A stretch of 64,000 nucleotides of DNA from Neorhizobium alkalisoli (GTDB lineage Bacteria; Pseudomonadota; Alphaproteobacteria; Rhizobiales; Rhizobiaceae): assembly GCF_002968635.1 (NCBI RefSeq), contig NZ_PVBN01000005.1, positions 310,001-374,000 of the forward strand, read 5' to 3'. Positions 29,006 through 37,609 of this stretch are shown here, in pieces (position 1 is the stretch's first letter; each line of letters begins with the position of its first letter). The position numbers and the translations under genes are program-made. Under the pieces are notes generated by a model. The model was not told where the DNA came from. It ran no database searches and saw only the letters and a program-made list of their open reading frames with translations.

Positions 29006-29863
29006 GTGAGCATGGCGATGAGAGGCCAGCCGCTGGACGATCGACTGAGCGAGCGCAATTTCGACGTACTGGCGGGATACATATACAACTACAGCGGCAT
29101 AAAGATGCCGCATACGAAAATGACCATGCTGGAGGGGCGGCTTCGGCGGCGCCTGCGGGTCACCGGCATGCCGACCTTCGACAGCTATTGCGACTATCTC
29201 TTCAAGCAAGGCGGCATCGAGGCGGAATCGATTTTCCTCATCGATGCCGTCACCACCAACAAGACCGACTTCTTCCGTGAACCGAAACACTTCGAGTACA
29301 TGACGACAGCGGCGCTGCCGGACATCCTGAGGAACTTCAAAGAGCGGCGCATCCGCACCTGGAGCTCCGCCTGCTCGACAGGCGCCGAACCCTACACCAT
29401 GGCCATGGTGCTGTCCGACTATCTCACGGCCAACGCGCCGGAGAGGGACTATTTCGTACTCGCAACCGACCTTTCCACCGACGTGCTGCAAAAGGCCCAA
29501 CGCGGCATCTATCAGAGCGAACTTCTTCAGCCGGTGTCTTCCGAAATGATGCGGAAATACGTGATGCGGGCGTCGGATGCTCGCCGCCAGGAAATGCGCA
29601 TCACCCCCAAACTCCGTTCCCACGTGGGGTTTGCAAGGCTGAACCTGATGGACGACGCTTATCCCGTCGGCGATCCGATGCATATCATCTTCTGCCGCAA
29701 CGTTCTGATCTACTTCGACAAACCGACCCAGAGCCACGTGCTGACAAGGCTTTGCGACCGGCTGATGCCGGGGGGGTATCTGTTCATCGGTCATTCCGAA
29801 ACGGTGACGGGCTTCGATCTGCCGATCAGACAAGTCGCAAACACGATCTTCAGGCGGGTATGA
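29006..29863 (+). CDS. cheR: Chemoreceptor methyltransferase CheR
   Basis: The 285-residue protein has the N-terminal helical CheR domain ([22 protein letters not shown]) and the SAM-binding domain with [16 protein letters not shown] near residue 115, [15 protein letters not shown] near 154 and [11 protein letters not shown] near 229. It methylates receptor glutamates. GTG at 29006 is taken as start because GGGGG lies 7 nt upstream; ATG codons at 29012 and 29018 are alternatives that barely change the protein. Its stop overlaps the cheB start (ATGA). Confidence 0.92.
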   Translation: MSMAMRGQPLDDRLSERNFDVLAGYIYNYSGIKMPHTKMTMLEGRLRRRLRVTGMPTFDSYCDYLFKQGGIEAESIFLIDAVTTNKTDFFREPKHFEYMTTAALPDILRNFKERRIRTWSSACSTGAEPYTMAMVLSDYLTANAPERDYFVLATDLSTDVLQKAQRGIYQSELLQPVSSEMMRKYVMRASDARRQEMRITPKLRSHVGFARLNLMDDAYPVGDPMHIIFCRNVLIYFDKPTQSHVLTRLCDRLMPGGYLFIGHSETVTGFDLPIRQVANTIFRRV

Positions 29864-30948
29864 GCATGACCGGCAAGATCCGCGTCCTGATCATCGACGA
29901 CTCGGCGAGCGTCCGGCAGATTTTGTCTTCCATCCTGTCGGCCGATCCCGATATCGAAGTCATGGGGGTCGCCAACGATCCTTTCATGGCGGCCCGCAAG
30001 ATTCGCGAAGAAATCCCCGACGTCATCACGCTCGATGTCGAGATGCCCCAGATGGACGGCATCACTTTCCTGCGCAAGTTGATGTCGCAGCATCCGATTC
30101 CGGTGGTGATGTGTTCATCGCTGACGGAAGCCGGATCGGAAACTCTGATGCAGGCGCTGGAAGCCGGCGCCGTGGATGTCATCCTGAAGCCAAAGATCGG
30201 CGCCGCGGATCATCTCGCCGAGGCGGCCGATCGCATTCGCACTGCGGTCAAAGGTGCCGCTCGCGCCCGGGTCGGCAAACTGCGCGCATCGCGACTTGCG
30301 GAAGGCGGCACGACCGCCAAGCTTACCGCGGATGCGATCCTGCCGCCTCCAAAGATTGGCGCCATGGCGAAAACAACCGAAATGGTCGTCTGCGTCGGCG
30401 CGTCTACCGGCGGCACCGAGGCATTGCGCGAGCTTCTGGAGGCCCTGCCCGCCAATTCGCCGGGCATCGTCATCGTCCAGCATATGCCGGAGAGATTCAC
30501 CGCCGCTTTCGCCCAACGCCTCAACAGCCTCTGCGAGGTCGAGGTCAAGGAGGCGGCAGATGGCGATCCCGTTCTGCGCGGCCATGTGCTGATTGCGCCC
30601 GGCGACAGGCATATGCTGCTCGAGCGGCGTGGTGCACGCTACGAGGTCTCGATCCGGTCGGGACCGCTCGTCAGTCGGCACCGCCCCTCCGTCGACGTGC
30701 TGTTCCGCTCCGCCGCGAGGTCGGCCGGCGCCAATGCCATGGGCGTGATCATGACCGGCATGGGCGACGACGGTGCCCGCGGAATGAACGAGATGCATCA
30801 GGCCGGCGCCTATACGGTAGCCCAGGACGAAGCCACCTCCGTCGTCTTCGGCATGCCGAAGGAAGCGATTGCGCATGGCGGCGTCGACAGGATCGTGCCG
30901 CTCGACCAGATCGGGCGGGAAATCCTCGCTGCCGACCGCCGGCGGTGA
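29860..30948 (+). CDS. cheB: Chemotaxis methylesterase/glutamine deamidase CheB
   Basis: The 362-residue protein has an N-terminal receiver with Asp59 ([11 protein letters not shown]), a linker of about 40 residues, and a methylesterase domain with catalytic Ser182 ([11 protein letters not shown]), His208 (VQHMPERF) and Asp303/304 ([11 protein letters not shown]). It removes methyl groups from receptors when phosphorylated by CheA. It overlaps cheR by 4 nt. The in-frame upstream extension to 29752 lies inside cheR and is discarded. Confidence 0.94.
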   Translation: MSMTGKIRVLIIDDSASVRQILSSILSADPDIEVMGVANDPFMAARKIREEIPDVITLDVEMPQMDGITFLRKLMSQHPIPVVMCSSLTEAGSETLMQALEAGAVDVILKPKIGAADHLAEAADRIRTAVKGAARARVGKLRASRLAEGGTTAKLTADAILPPPKIGAMAKTTEMVVCVGASTGGTEALRELLEALPANSPGIVIVQHMPERFTAAFAQRLNSLCEVEVKEAADGDPVLRGHVLIAPGDRHMLLERRGARYEVSIRSGPLVSRHRPSVDVLFRSAARSAGANAMGVIMTGMGDDGARGMNEMHQAGAYTVAQDEATSVVFGMPKEAIAHGGVDRIVPLDQIGREILAADRRR

Positions 30949-31065
30949 AATCTGCCAACTCGGCCTTCATGCCTCGTTAACCATGTTTGGCAAGAATGGC
31001 GCCACGCATCATGAGGGTGCGGTGAGAGAGCAATTTGCGCTCAGCAGCCGGACAAGGACCCCAAG

Positions 31066-31770
31066 ATGCCAGTCATAACCTTTGCCAACACCAAGGGCGG
31101 AGCAGGCAAGACCACTGCCGTGCTTCTTCTCGCCACAGAACTCGTTGAGCAAGGCTATCGCGTCACGATCCTCGACGCCGATCCGCAATACTGGATCTCG
31201 CGCTGGCACCAACTCTCCCCGCCGGACGACAAACTCAACGTCATCTCCTATGTCACCCAGGCCTCGATCGAACGTCATATCGCCGAAAATCGGCACAAGA
31301 CGGACTATTTCGTGTTGGACCTGCCCGGCGCCCAGAGCCCCCTGCTCGCCAAGGCGATCGGCCTGTCCGACCATGTGCTGATCCCGATCCAGGGTTGCGC
31401 CATGGATGCCCAGGGCGGCGCCAATGTGCTGGAGCTCCTGCATTATCTGGAAGAAAAGGCCAACCTTCGTGTGCCGCATTCGGTGGTGCTGACGCGCGTC
31501 AACTCCATGGTGACGACCCGGGCCCTGCTGACGGTCAAGATGCTGCTCGCGCAGCGCAACGTCGACGTGCTCGATACGCCGATCATCGAACGTGCCGCTT
31601 TCCGCGATATCTTCGATCTCGGCGGCACGCTTTACACGATGGACGAAGCCCGCATCAGCAATCTCGACAAGGCCCGCCAAAATGCGCGGCTTTTCGCGCT
31701 GGAAATGCTCCGCCGCGTGCCGCTGCACAAACGCGCGGCGCTCTCGAGCCGCTTCATTCGCGCTGCCTGA
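31066..31770 (+). CDS. ParA/VirC1-like P-loop ATPase
   Basis: The 234-residue protein has the deviant Walker A motif KGGAGKTT (residues 10-17), Walker A' DADPQYWISRW (about 38-48) and Walker B FVLDLPGA (about 84-91), the pattern of small ParA-type ATPases and of Agrobacterium VirC1. No ParB partner gene is adjacent. It lies 117 nt after cheB in the same direction, with AAGGA before the ATG. ParA homologues next to che genes (ParC of Vibrio, PpfA of Rhodobacter) position chemosensory arrays, so a similar role is possible, but a stand-alone VirC1-like protein is equally compatible. Confidence 0.7.
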   Translation: MPVITFANTKGGAGKTTAVLLLATELVEQGYRVTILDADPQYWISRWHQLSPPDDKLNVISYVTQASIERHIAENRHKTDYFVLDLPGAQSPLLAKAIGLSDHVLIPIQGCAMDAQGGANVLELLHYLEEKANLRVPHSVVLTRVNSMVTTRALLTVKMLLAQRNVDVLDTPIIERAAFRDIFDLGGTLYTMDEARISNLDKARQNARLFALEMLRRVPLHKRAALSSRFIRAA

Positions 31771-31868
31771 GCCGGTCTCAACTCGATCTCCAGCTTGACA
31801 TCAGACGCGAGGTTAGGCGCCGCTCGCTCGCAGGCCTTCGAATCCTTGAAATCGATCGACACGCTCCC

Positions 31869-32483
31869 TCAGCTGGATGCAAGAAGTTCCCGCAACGCCA
31901 GCCGCTTGTAGGTCTCCACCATTGCATCTCCCCGTTGACGCTCAACGGAAATGGCCAGTCGCATGGTGGATGTGCCGAGATACATGACCAGCATGGCCCG
32001 GTTGAAAAGTTCTTCCGGATCCGCCTGGGGCTGAATGTACCGTAGCGCTGCGGCGACAATGGCGCCGTTTTCGCGAGCATCGGCGAGATCGATATCCTGC
32101 AATGCCTTGTCTGCCTGCGTACCCGACCAGATATCCCGCATCACCGGTTCGGCGAGGAACAGGCCGTAATAGGTATCGATCAGGCCGTTGAAGGCGCCGG
32201 CGAAAGCTGCCTCATCGCGCACCGGCTCAATAGCTTCCCGGATACAGGCCCGGCCCTCTTCGTTGTAGCGCTCGGCGAGGGTGCGGACGACCGCGGCCTT
32301 GTCCGGGAAAAATTGGTAAAGCGAGCCAATCGGGACGGCCGCCTTTTCCGCCAACTCACCCATTTTCATCACGTCGCTCCCGCCACGCGCGATCAGCTCC
32401 TTTGCTGCCGACAGGATGCGCTCAACTCTTTCGCGACTTCGTTTCTGCTGCGGTTGTCGTGGGCTTGAGACAGAAATTTCCAT
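31869..32483 (-). CDS. TetR-family transcriptional regulator
   Basis: The 204-residue protein has a TetR-type N-terminal helix-turn-helix (RVERILSAAKELIARGG, then KMGELAEKAAVPIGSLYQFF at about 40-60) and a helical ligand domain. The ATG at 32483 places the DNA-binding domain close to the N-terminus; the in-frame extension to 32615 runs across the promoter of the next gene and is rejected. It is divergent from the NmrA-like gene, which it probably represses. The ligand is unknown. Confidence 0.85.
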   Translation of the reverse strand: MEISVSSPRQPQQKRSRERVERILSAAKELIARGGSDVMKMGELAEKAAVPIGSLYQFFPDKAAVVRTLAERYNEEGRACIREAIEPVRDEAAFAGAFNGLIDTYYGLFLAEPVMRDIWSGTQADKALQDIDLADARENGAIVAAALRYIQPQADPEELFNRAMLVMYLGTSTMRLAISVERQRGDAMVETYKRLALRELLASS

Positions 32484-32522
32484 TCTCTTTCCGTACCTTG
32501 ATTCTGAACATGAAGAATATTC

Positions 32523-32543
32523 GCATTTCTTGTTGACAAATGC
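32523..32543. promoter_or_regulatory. Candidate TetR operator overlapping a -35 element
   Basis: GCATTT (32523-32528) and AAATGC (32538-32543) form an inverted repeat that contains TTGACA (32533-32538), a perfect -35 hexamer for the + strand. A -10-like TATCAC follows at 32556 with 17-nt spacing. TTCGCATTT recurs at about 32580. A repressor here would block RNA polymerase. This is inferred from layout. Confidence 0.45.
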
Positions 32544-32602
32544 AACGCGAGGATTTATCACATTTAAAACATGAGAAAACTTCGCATTTGGGAGATGGAA
32601 AC

Positions 32603-33415
32603 ATGGAAAAGCCAATTCTCATCATCGGCGGCAAGGGCAAGACCGGTTCGCGCGTTGCCGAACGGCTGCAGGCCAAAGGCAAAGAAATCCGCTTTGCGTC
32701 GCGCCCCACCGGTTTCGACTGGACGGATCGCAACACTTGGGCCGCAGCGCTCGAAGGCGCGGCTGCGGCCTACATCACCTACTACCCCGATCTCGCCGCA
32801 AAGGGTGCAGCGGACAATATCGACGCGCTGGCGAGGCTCGCAGTATCGCTCGGCGTCAAACGTCTCGTGCTGCTGTCCGGCCGCGGCGAGCCGGAAGCGC
32901 AGGAAAGCGAAAAGCGACTGATCGCCTCCGGCGCAGAATGGACTGTGGTTCGGGCAAGCTGGTTCAATCAGAATTTCGACGAAGGCCAGCTGGCGCCGAT
33001 GATCCTGGACGGCGCAGTCGCCCTGCCGGTAAGCACTGTGCGCGAGCCTTTCATCGATGCCGGCGATATCGCCGACGTCGTCACGGCGGCGCTGACCGAC
33101 ACGCGCCATATTGGAGAACTCTATGAGGTAACCGGGCCGCGGCTCCTCACATTCGCGGAAGCGGTCAACGAAATCGGCCGGGCGAGCGGCCGCGAGGTCG
33201 CTTTCCATACAATCTCCAACGAGGAATTCGAGGACGGATTGAAGTCAGCGCAAGTGCCCGCCGATCTTGCCGAACTGCTGGTCGAGCTGTTCACCGTGGT
33301 GCTCGACGGGCGCAACGAGTATCTGACCGACGGCGTGCAACGCGCGCTTGGCCGTCCGCCCAGGGATTTTGCGGATTATGCCCAACGTGCCGCAGCCCGC
33401 GGCGCCTGGACGTGA
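32603..33415 (+). CDS. NmrA-like / SDR-a NAD(P)-binding protein
   Basis: The 270-residue Rossmann protein has the atypical nucleotide motif IIGGKGKTGSRVAERL at residues 7-22, and RLVLLSGRGEPEAQESEKRL near 90, but no Tyr-x3-Lys active site. This is the pattern of NmrA/QOR2-like sensors and reductases (NAD(P)H:quinone or redox sensing). The ATG at 32603 has GGGAG upstream. Its control by the divergent TetR regulator suggests induction by an electrophile or xenobiotic; no substrate is shown. Confidence 0.75.
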   Translation: MEKPILIIGGKGKTGSRVAERLQAKGKEIRFASRPTGFDWTDRNTWAAALEGAAAAYITYYPDLAAKGAADNIDALARLAVSLGVKRLVLLSGRGEPEAQESEKRLIASGAEWTVVRASWFNQNFDEGQLAPMILDGAVALPVSTVREPFIDAGDIADVVTAALTDTRHIGELYEVTGPRLLTFAEAVNEIGRASGREVAFHTISNEEFEDGLKSAQVPADLAELLVELFTVVLDGRNEYLTDGVQRALGRPPRDFADYAQRAAARGAWT

Positions 33416-33416
33416 C

Positions 33417-33863
33417 TTATGCCGGCTTCGTCTTGATCACGGTCACCGTGCCGGCATCGGCATCAACGGTCACCCAATCACCGGTCTCGATAACAGACAG
33501 CGGGTCCTGATCGAGATCGGTTACCGCCGGCACGCGGGTGACGACGGCACCGAGCGCGATCTTCGTCGTCATCCGCGTAAAGATCATCGCCGCAGGCTGA
33601 ACGCCGTTCAATCGCGTCATATGGAAATAGGCCGACCAGCCGGACGAGCCCTTGGCACCGGGAAAGACCAGAATCTTGCCGGCGAATGAAACTCCTTTAA
33701 GCTCGTGGCGACGTTCTATGATTGCGCCAGTCCGCTCGTTGATGCCGCCCCAGCCGGAAATCGTCTCTGTCGTCACCAGCGCCTCGCCCTCTGCGCGGCC
33801 TCCCACCACCTTGCGTCCCTTGAGGACGATGGTTTCGGTCTTGGTTTCGGCCGCAATATCCAT
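33417..33863 (-). CDS. Aconitase X small (swivel) subunit
   Basis: The 148-residue protein is a DUF126 swivel domain (VGGRAEGEALVTTETISGWGGIN near residue 19, FPGAKGSSGWSAYFH near 60), the small partner of aconitase X enzymes. The ATG at 33863 overlaps the stop of the large-subunit gene (ATGA), so the two are made together. Characterised AcnX proteins dehydrate cis-3-hydroxy-L-proline in bacteria or mevalonate 5-phosphate in archaea; this substrate is not determined. Confidence 0.8.
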   Translation of the reverse strand: MDIAAETKTETIVLKGRKVVGGRAEGEALVTTETISGWGGINERTGAIIERRHELKGVSFAGKILVFPGAKGSSGWSAYFHMTRLNGVQPAAMIFTRMTTKIALGAVVTRVPAVTDLDQDPLSVIETGDWVTVDADAGTVTVIKTKPA

Positions 33864-35134
33864 CAGGCCCTCCCGCTCCATGTCCCCGTCAACGCGGCGT
33901 TGACGCAATCGCGCACGGAGCCGAACCAGCCCTGCACCCCGGTGATCGCCGGCAAGTAATGCGCCTGCTTGGCGGAATCGGTGGCGATGACGCGGGTTCC
34001 TGACGGCAGGCGCCGGGAGATGGCGGGACAGGTGTCGCTCATTACGACGCCGCCCGCTTCCTTGATGACATCGATATAACCGTTGCGTTCGGCGACCTGC
34101 TTGATGGCTCGCGGGGTGTGCACCCACAATGCCACATCCGGGTGAATCCGCTTGCCTTCAAGGAGATGAGCGACCAGTGACATCTGGTCGATGGAATTGT
34201 GCGGGCAGCCAAGCATGATGAAATCGACCTTTTTCTCCGTCGCACTCTGCAGCTTCTCATAGGTCTCGCGCCGCTCCGCGACCCCGTAGCGGAAGATGCC
34301 CTCAACCTTGCGCCCGCCAAAGGCTTCCTCGATCGAATTCGCTTCCGGGGTAATGCCCGGGATGTGGTACATCTCGACACCACCGGACGATGCGGCTGCC
34401 GCGCCAAAGTGTTTGAGTTTGATGAGATCCGGCCGGCGGGCAGCGCCGTTTACGACCGGGATATCCTCACCGACCACCTCGCCGAGGTAATAGCCCAACA
34501 ACCCCCAATCCATCATCTCGTCGACCTCGATATCGAGCTCGACCAGATGGGTGCCTCGACGGTTCTCGGTGATGTGGAAGCCCCAGTAGGGAATTCGGCC
34601 GGTCAGCGCCGCGGCACCGGTGCTTTCCTTGCCTTCGACATTGGTGCGGGCGCCGAGCACGGAGTTGCAATAGATGACCGCAGACGACTCCATCCACGCG
34701 CAATGCTCGCCCTTCACAGGCACGTTGCCGACTTGATAGGGCGTACAGGTGGCGAACATGTTGACGCCGCGGCGGCCGAGAAATTTTTCGTTTTCCCGCT
34801 GCATGTCGAGCAGCGATTTATCGACGCCCTGAAGTTCCCAATTGTCGTTGTCGATGCCGGTGATGAGCTGGCAGGTATGCGCCACCATGTGCGGCACTTC
34901 CACCACCTCGTCGCTGTCGAGGTTGAGCTCGGAATAGACATGCTCCATGCCCTTCCGGGCAATCGGCTGCACCGAAGGGGTCGAGGCGTTGAAGGCGCCC
35001 GCGACATTGTTGGTCTCCACCAGTCGTTCGGCGCCAAGCGCCTCGCCGTAGCGGACGAGCAGATCCATGGCGCGCGCCTTTGCGCGGCCGTGTTCGCCGT
35101 CATACATTGCCTTTTCGCAGTCGCTCAGCTTCAT
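33863..35134 (-). CDS. Aconitase X large (catalytic) subunit
   Basis: The 423-residue protein matches DUF521/AcnX catalytic domains, with cysteines at Cys130 (MFATCTPYQVGNVP), Cys156 (AVIYCNSVLGARTN) and in VVMSDTCPAI near residue 375 that could ligate an Fe-S cluster. The ATG at 35134 is followed by the typical KLSDCEKAMYDGEHG start; the extension to 35374 covers the neighbouring oxidoreductase and is not real. It follows the FAD oxidoreductase gene after 10 nt. The split large/small form resembles archaeal-type AcnX; many bacterial C3LHyp dehydratases are fused. Confidence 0.8.
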   Translation of the reverse strand: MKLSDCEKAMYDGEHGRAKARAMDLLVRYGEALGAERLVETNNVAGAFNASTPSVQPIARKGMEHVYSELNLDSDEVVEVPHMVAHTCQLITGIDNDNWELQGVDKSLLDMQRENEKFLGRRGVNMFATCTPYQVGNVPVKGEHCAWMESSAVIYCNSVLGARTNVEGKESTGAAALTGRIPYWGFHITENRRGTHLVELDIEVDEMMDWGLLGYYLGEVVGEDIPVVNGAARRPDLIKLKHFGAAAASSGGVEMYHIPGITPEANSIEEAFGGRKVEGIFRYGVAERRETYEKLQSATEKKVDFIMLGCPHNSIDQMSLVAHLLEGKRIHPDVALWVHTPRAIKQVAERNGYIDVIKEAGGVVMSDTCPAISRRLPSGTRVIATDSAKQAHYLPAITGVQGWFGSVRDCVNAALTGTWSGRA

Positions 35135-35144
35135 CGCGTCCTCC

Positions 35145-36482
35145 TCACGATGCGGCGCGCATTTCCTCATCGGACCAGCGATAATGCTTCTTCTCGACAT
35201 TATCGGAAACTCTTTCCCGCAAAGCTGCAAGATCGATCTGGTGCACGCTGCCGGTCCCGGCAAGATCGAGAGCATTGGCGGCCGCCATGCCCATGCCGAT
35301 GCAAGGCCCCATGACCCTGACGCTCGAGAGCGCTGCAGAGTCGGCATCGATGCAGCGGCCGGCGGCGGCAACATTGTCGCATTCGTCCGGCGTCAGGCTG
35401 CCGAGCGGAATGTAATGGGTATGGTCCTTGTCGAAGGTAATCCAGTGATGGCCGTCGCCATGATCGTGCAGCTCGATCGGCCAGGCGGTCCGTGCGACGG
35501 CATCGTCGAACCTCGTGCCGGCCTGGATCTCATCCACCGTCAGGTGATGCCGCCCCGCGATCCAGCGGGTCTGGCGGATACCAGGCAGGCCGAACGAGCG
35601 GATGCGGGCATTGCCGAAGCATTCCGGAAACTCCGTCTTCAGGAACTCGACAGCACGCGCAGCCTGATCCTTGCCCTCAAGCGCCTTTTTCGAAGCCTCG
35701 ACCGGATCGAGCGGCGTCTCCACATGAGTCATGTTCATGGCGGCAATGCCGCGTCCCGGGATGGTGAAGCCAAGCCCTTCGCGACGCAGGAGGCCGTAGC
35801 TCGCCGCCTTGTCCTTCATCCGGTCGGCGATCTCGTAGCGCGTCGGCTGCTTTGCCTCGTCGATATTCTCCAGCACCACCATCTGCGTGCCGAAGACGCC
35901 GCCCCTTTCGGGCTCGCGGCAGGCAAACCCGGCCTGCCAGACGAGGGCAGCATCGCCGCTCGCCTCGACCCAGCCCGTGGCCTCGACAGATACGCCGCCG
36001 TAACGCGTCATGAAATCCGTCTGGACGATACGCCTTCCCTCGACATGCACATCGAGAATGGTGGCGCCAAGCACGACCTGAATTCCCGCATCGAGAACGC
36101 TGCTCTCCATCCAGCGGCCGAGCACCACTTCGTCATAATAGACGACGGTGGTGTTGGGCCCGTGCCGGTAGTGGACAGCCTTGTCCTGTGTTTCGAGATA
36201 GGCAAGCAGCTGGTCGGCAACGCCATGGGTGAACTGATAGCCGTGAGTACCGTTCGAAAAGAGGCCGCAGAAGGTGGAGATGATGGAATTGACCGCCTGG
36301 CCCCCAAGTGCTGCCTGCCCATCCACGATGACCACCGTGCGACCGAGCCGTGCGGCTTCGAGGGCTGCCGAAATCCCGGCGATGCCGGCGCCGACGACGC
36401 AGATATCTGCCTTCAGCTTGCGAAAGGGCGCGGCCTTTTCGCGCCTGACGATCCGTGTTTCCCTGCTCAGCATCTGCGTCAT
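35145..36482 (-). CDS. FAD-dependent oxidoreductase of the aconitase X operon
   Basis: The 445-residue flavoprotein has the dinucleotide motif DICVVGAGIAGISAALEAARLG near residue 26 and the PF12831-like layout, with RCIDADSAALSSVRVMGPC close to the C-terminus that fits the second FAD contact. The ATG at 36482 has GAGAGG upstream. Its gene is the first of an operon with the two aconitase X subunits, so it may oxidise the substrate or product of that dehydratase. No substrate can be named from sequence. The LysR gene just upstream likely controls it. Confidence 0.7.
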   Translation of the reverse strand: MTQMLSRETRIVRREKAAPFRKLKADICVVGAGIAGISAALEAARLGRTVVIVDGQAALGGQAVNSIISTFCGLFSNGTHGYQFTHGVADQLLAYLETQDKAVHYRHGPNTTVVYYDEVVLGRWMESSVLDAGIQVVLGATILDVHVEGRRIVQTDFMTRYGGVSVEATGWVEASGDAALVWQAGFACREPERGGVFGTQMVVLENIDEAKQPTRYEIADRMKDKAASYGLLRREGLGFTIPGRGIAAMNMTHVETPLDPVEASKKALEGKDQAARAVEFLKTEFPECFGNARIRSFGLPGIRQTRWIAGRHHLTVDEIQAGTRFDDAVARTAWPIELHDHGDGHHWITFDKDHTHYIPLGSLTPDECDNVAAAGRCIDADSAALSSVRVMGPCIGMGMAAANALDLAGTGSVHQIDLAALRERVSDNVEKKHYRWSDEEMRAAS

Positions 36483-36531
36483 CACGCCTCTCTCGCATGG
36501 TGCCCTGTGTCTTCCCGGCACTTATCAGTCG

Positions 36532-36603
36532 GATGGTAACCGAAGATACCATCGCCGGAACCCGGCAAGTGGCGCGATCAGCTTTCGTGTTTTGCGAAAG
36601 CTG
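36532..36603. promoter_or_regulatory. Two inverted repeats before the FAD oxidoreductase operon
   Basis: IR1: GATGGTA (36532-36538) / TACCATC (36547-36553). IR2: CAGCTTTCG (36579-36587) / CGAAAGCTG (36595-36603), a 9-bp perfect palindrome with a 7-nt centre. They lie about 50-70 and 97-121 nt upstream of the operon start, the usual distances of LysR-type activator sites. IR2 could also be the end hairpin of the lysR transcript, but no T tract follows. Confidence 0.45.
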
Positions 36604-36629
36604 GGAAGCGAAGGACGCGTGATCTCAAG

Positions 36630-37550
36630 TCAGAAGGCAGGAATAGCCTGCGCTGGAATTCCTTGGTCAAACCGTTTCTGTGCATAAGCAATGAACTCGG
36701 CGACGACATTCCTGTTCATCTTGATCCGCGGCACCGACGCCTTCACCCACAAGGGCTCGACCGGAAACTCCGGCATCACCTCTTCCAGCATACGATTGTC
36801 CAGATCCGATTGCGCGAGGAACCGCGGCAGTATCGCGAGGCCCAACCCCTGTCTGGCGGCTGCAAGCAGGATACGGCTGTCGTTCGCAGTGAAATTCGAG
36901 GTTATCTCCACGTTGAGTGTGCTCGATTCCAGCTGGAAAGTCCAGGTCGTGCCGATCGTGTGGAACGTGATGCATTCATGACCGACCAACTCCGTCGGGG
37001 TCTTGGGCCTTCTGCGGTTCGCGAAATAGCTCGGCGCCGCGCAAAGAACCCGCGGATAGGGGCAGAGCGGATGGTCGATCACATAGGCATAGGATTGCGG
37101 CAGCGCGCCTACCGCCACGTCGAAACCCTCTTCCAGCGGGTTTACGGACCGATCGAGCAGAACGATCTCCATCTTGACCCGCGGATTGGCCGCCTGGAAG
37201 GCCGCGCAGATATCGCCGAAGAACATCGAGGTCAGTGTCGTCGGCGCCTTGATGCGCAGTGAGCCGGTCAATCCCAGTTCCTGCGTGTTGGGAGTGGCCA
37301 AGGTCTCCTCGATCTCTCCGACCAGAAGTTGCAGCCGCGGCCTTAACCGCTCCCCGTCGAGCGTCAACGCCAGACGTCGCGTCGTGCGCACGAAAAGCTG
37401 CGTTTTCAGATGGTCTTCGAGCCGCCTCACCCGTTTGGTGATGACGGAAGTCGCAACACCGAGATCGCGACCGGCTGCGGAAAAACTCCCGGCGCGGGCA
37501 GTTGCAAGAAAGGCTCCGATATCGAGAAGTATATTCACTGTCTTTCTCAT
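36630..37550 (-). CDS. LysR-family transcriptional regulator
   Basis: The 306-residue protein has an N-terminal LysR winged helix (FLATARAGSFSAAGRDLGVA near residue 13, then TSVITKRVRRLEDHLKTQLF) and a periplasmic-binding-fold effector domain to the end. The ATG at 37550 leaves the usual short lead before the helix-turn-helix; in-frame starts at 37574 and 37601 are possible, and none has a clear ribosome-binding site. It is codirectional with the downstream oxidoreductase/aconitase X operon and is its likely regulator. Confidence 0.8.
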   Translation of the reverse strand: MRKTVNILLDIGAFLATARAGSFSAAGRDLGVATSVITKRVRRLEDHLKTQLFVRTTRRLALTLDGERLRPRLQLLVGEIEETLATPNTQELGLTGSLRIKAPTTLTSMFFGDICAAFQAANPRVKMEIVLLDRSVNPLEEGFDVAVGALPQSYAYVIDHPLCPYPRVLCAAPSYFANRRRPKTPTELVGHECITFHTIGTTWTFQLESSTLNVEITSNFTANDSRILLAAARQGLGLAILPRFLAQSDLDNRMLEEVMPEFPVEPLWVKASVPRIKMNRNVVAEFIAYAQKRFDQGIPAQAIPAF

Positions 37551-37609
37551 TTCGAGAAAAAATCGGAATGGCATCAGACATGCAAATCGAAGCCTGCGCA
37601 ACTCGACTG

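Noticed and set aside
28346-29833. A 495-residue minus-strand frame opposite cheW and cheR
   Set aside because: Antisense to two clear che genes, no motif, atypical composition.
31771-31868. A possible small gene between the ParA-like and TetR genes
   Set aside because: Only shadow frames are present; no ribosome-binding site or similarity. I see nothing functional in this 98-nt gap.
34199-36539. Long plus-strand frames opposite aconitase X and the FAD oxidoreductase
   Set aside because: Their shape follows the real minus-strand genes and they lack domains or ribosome-binding sites.
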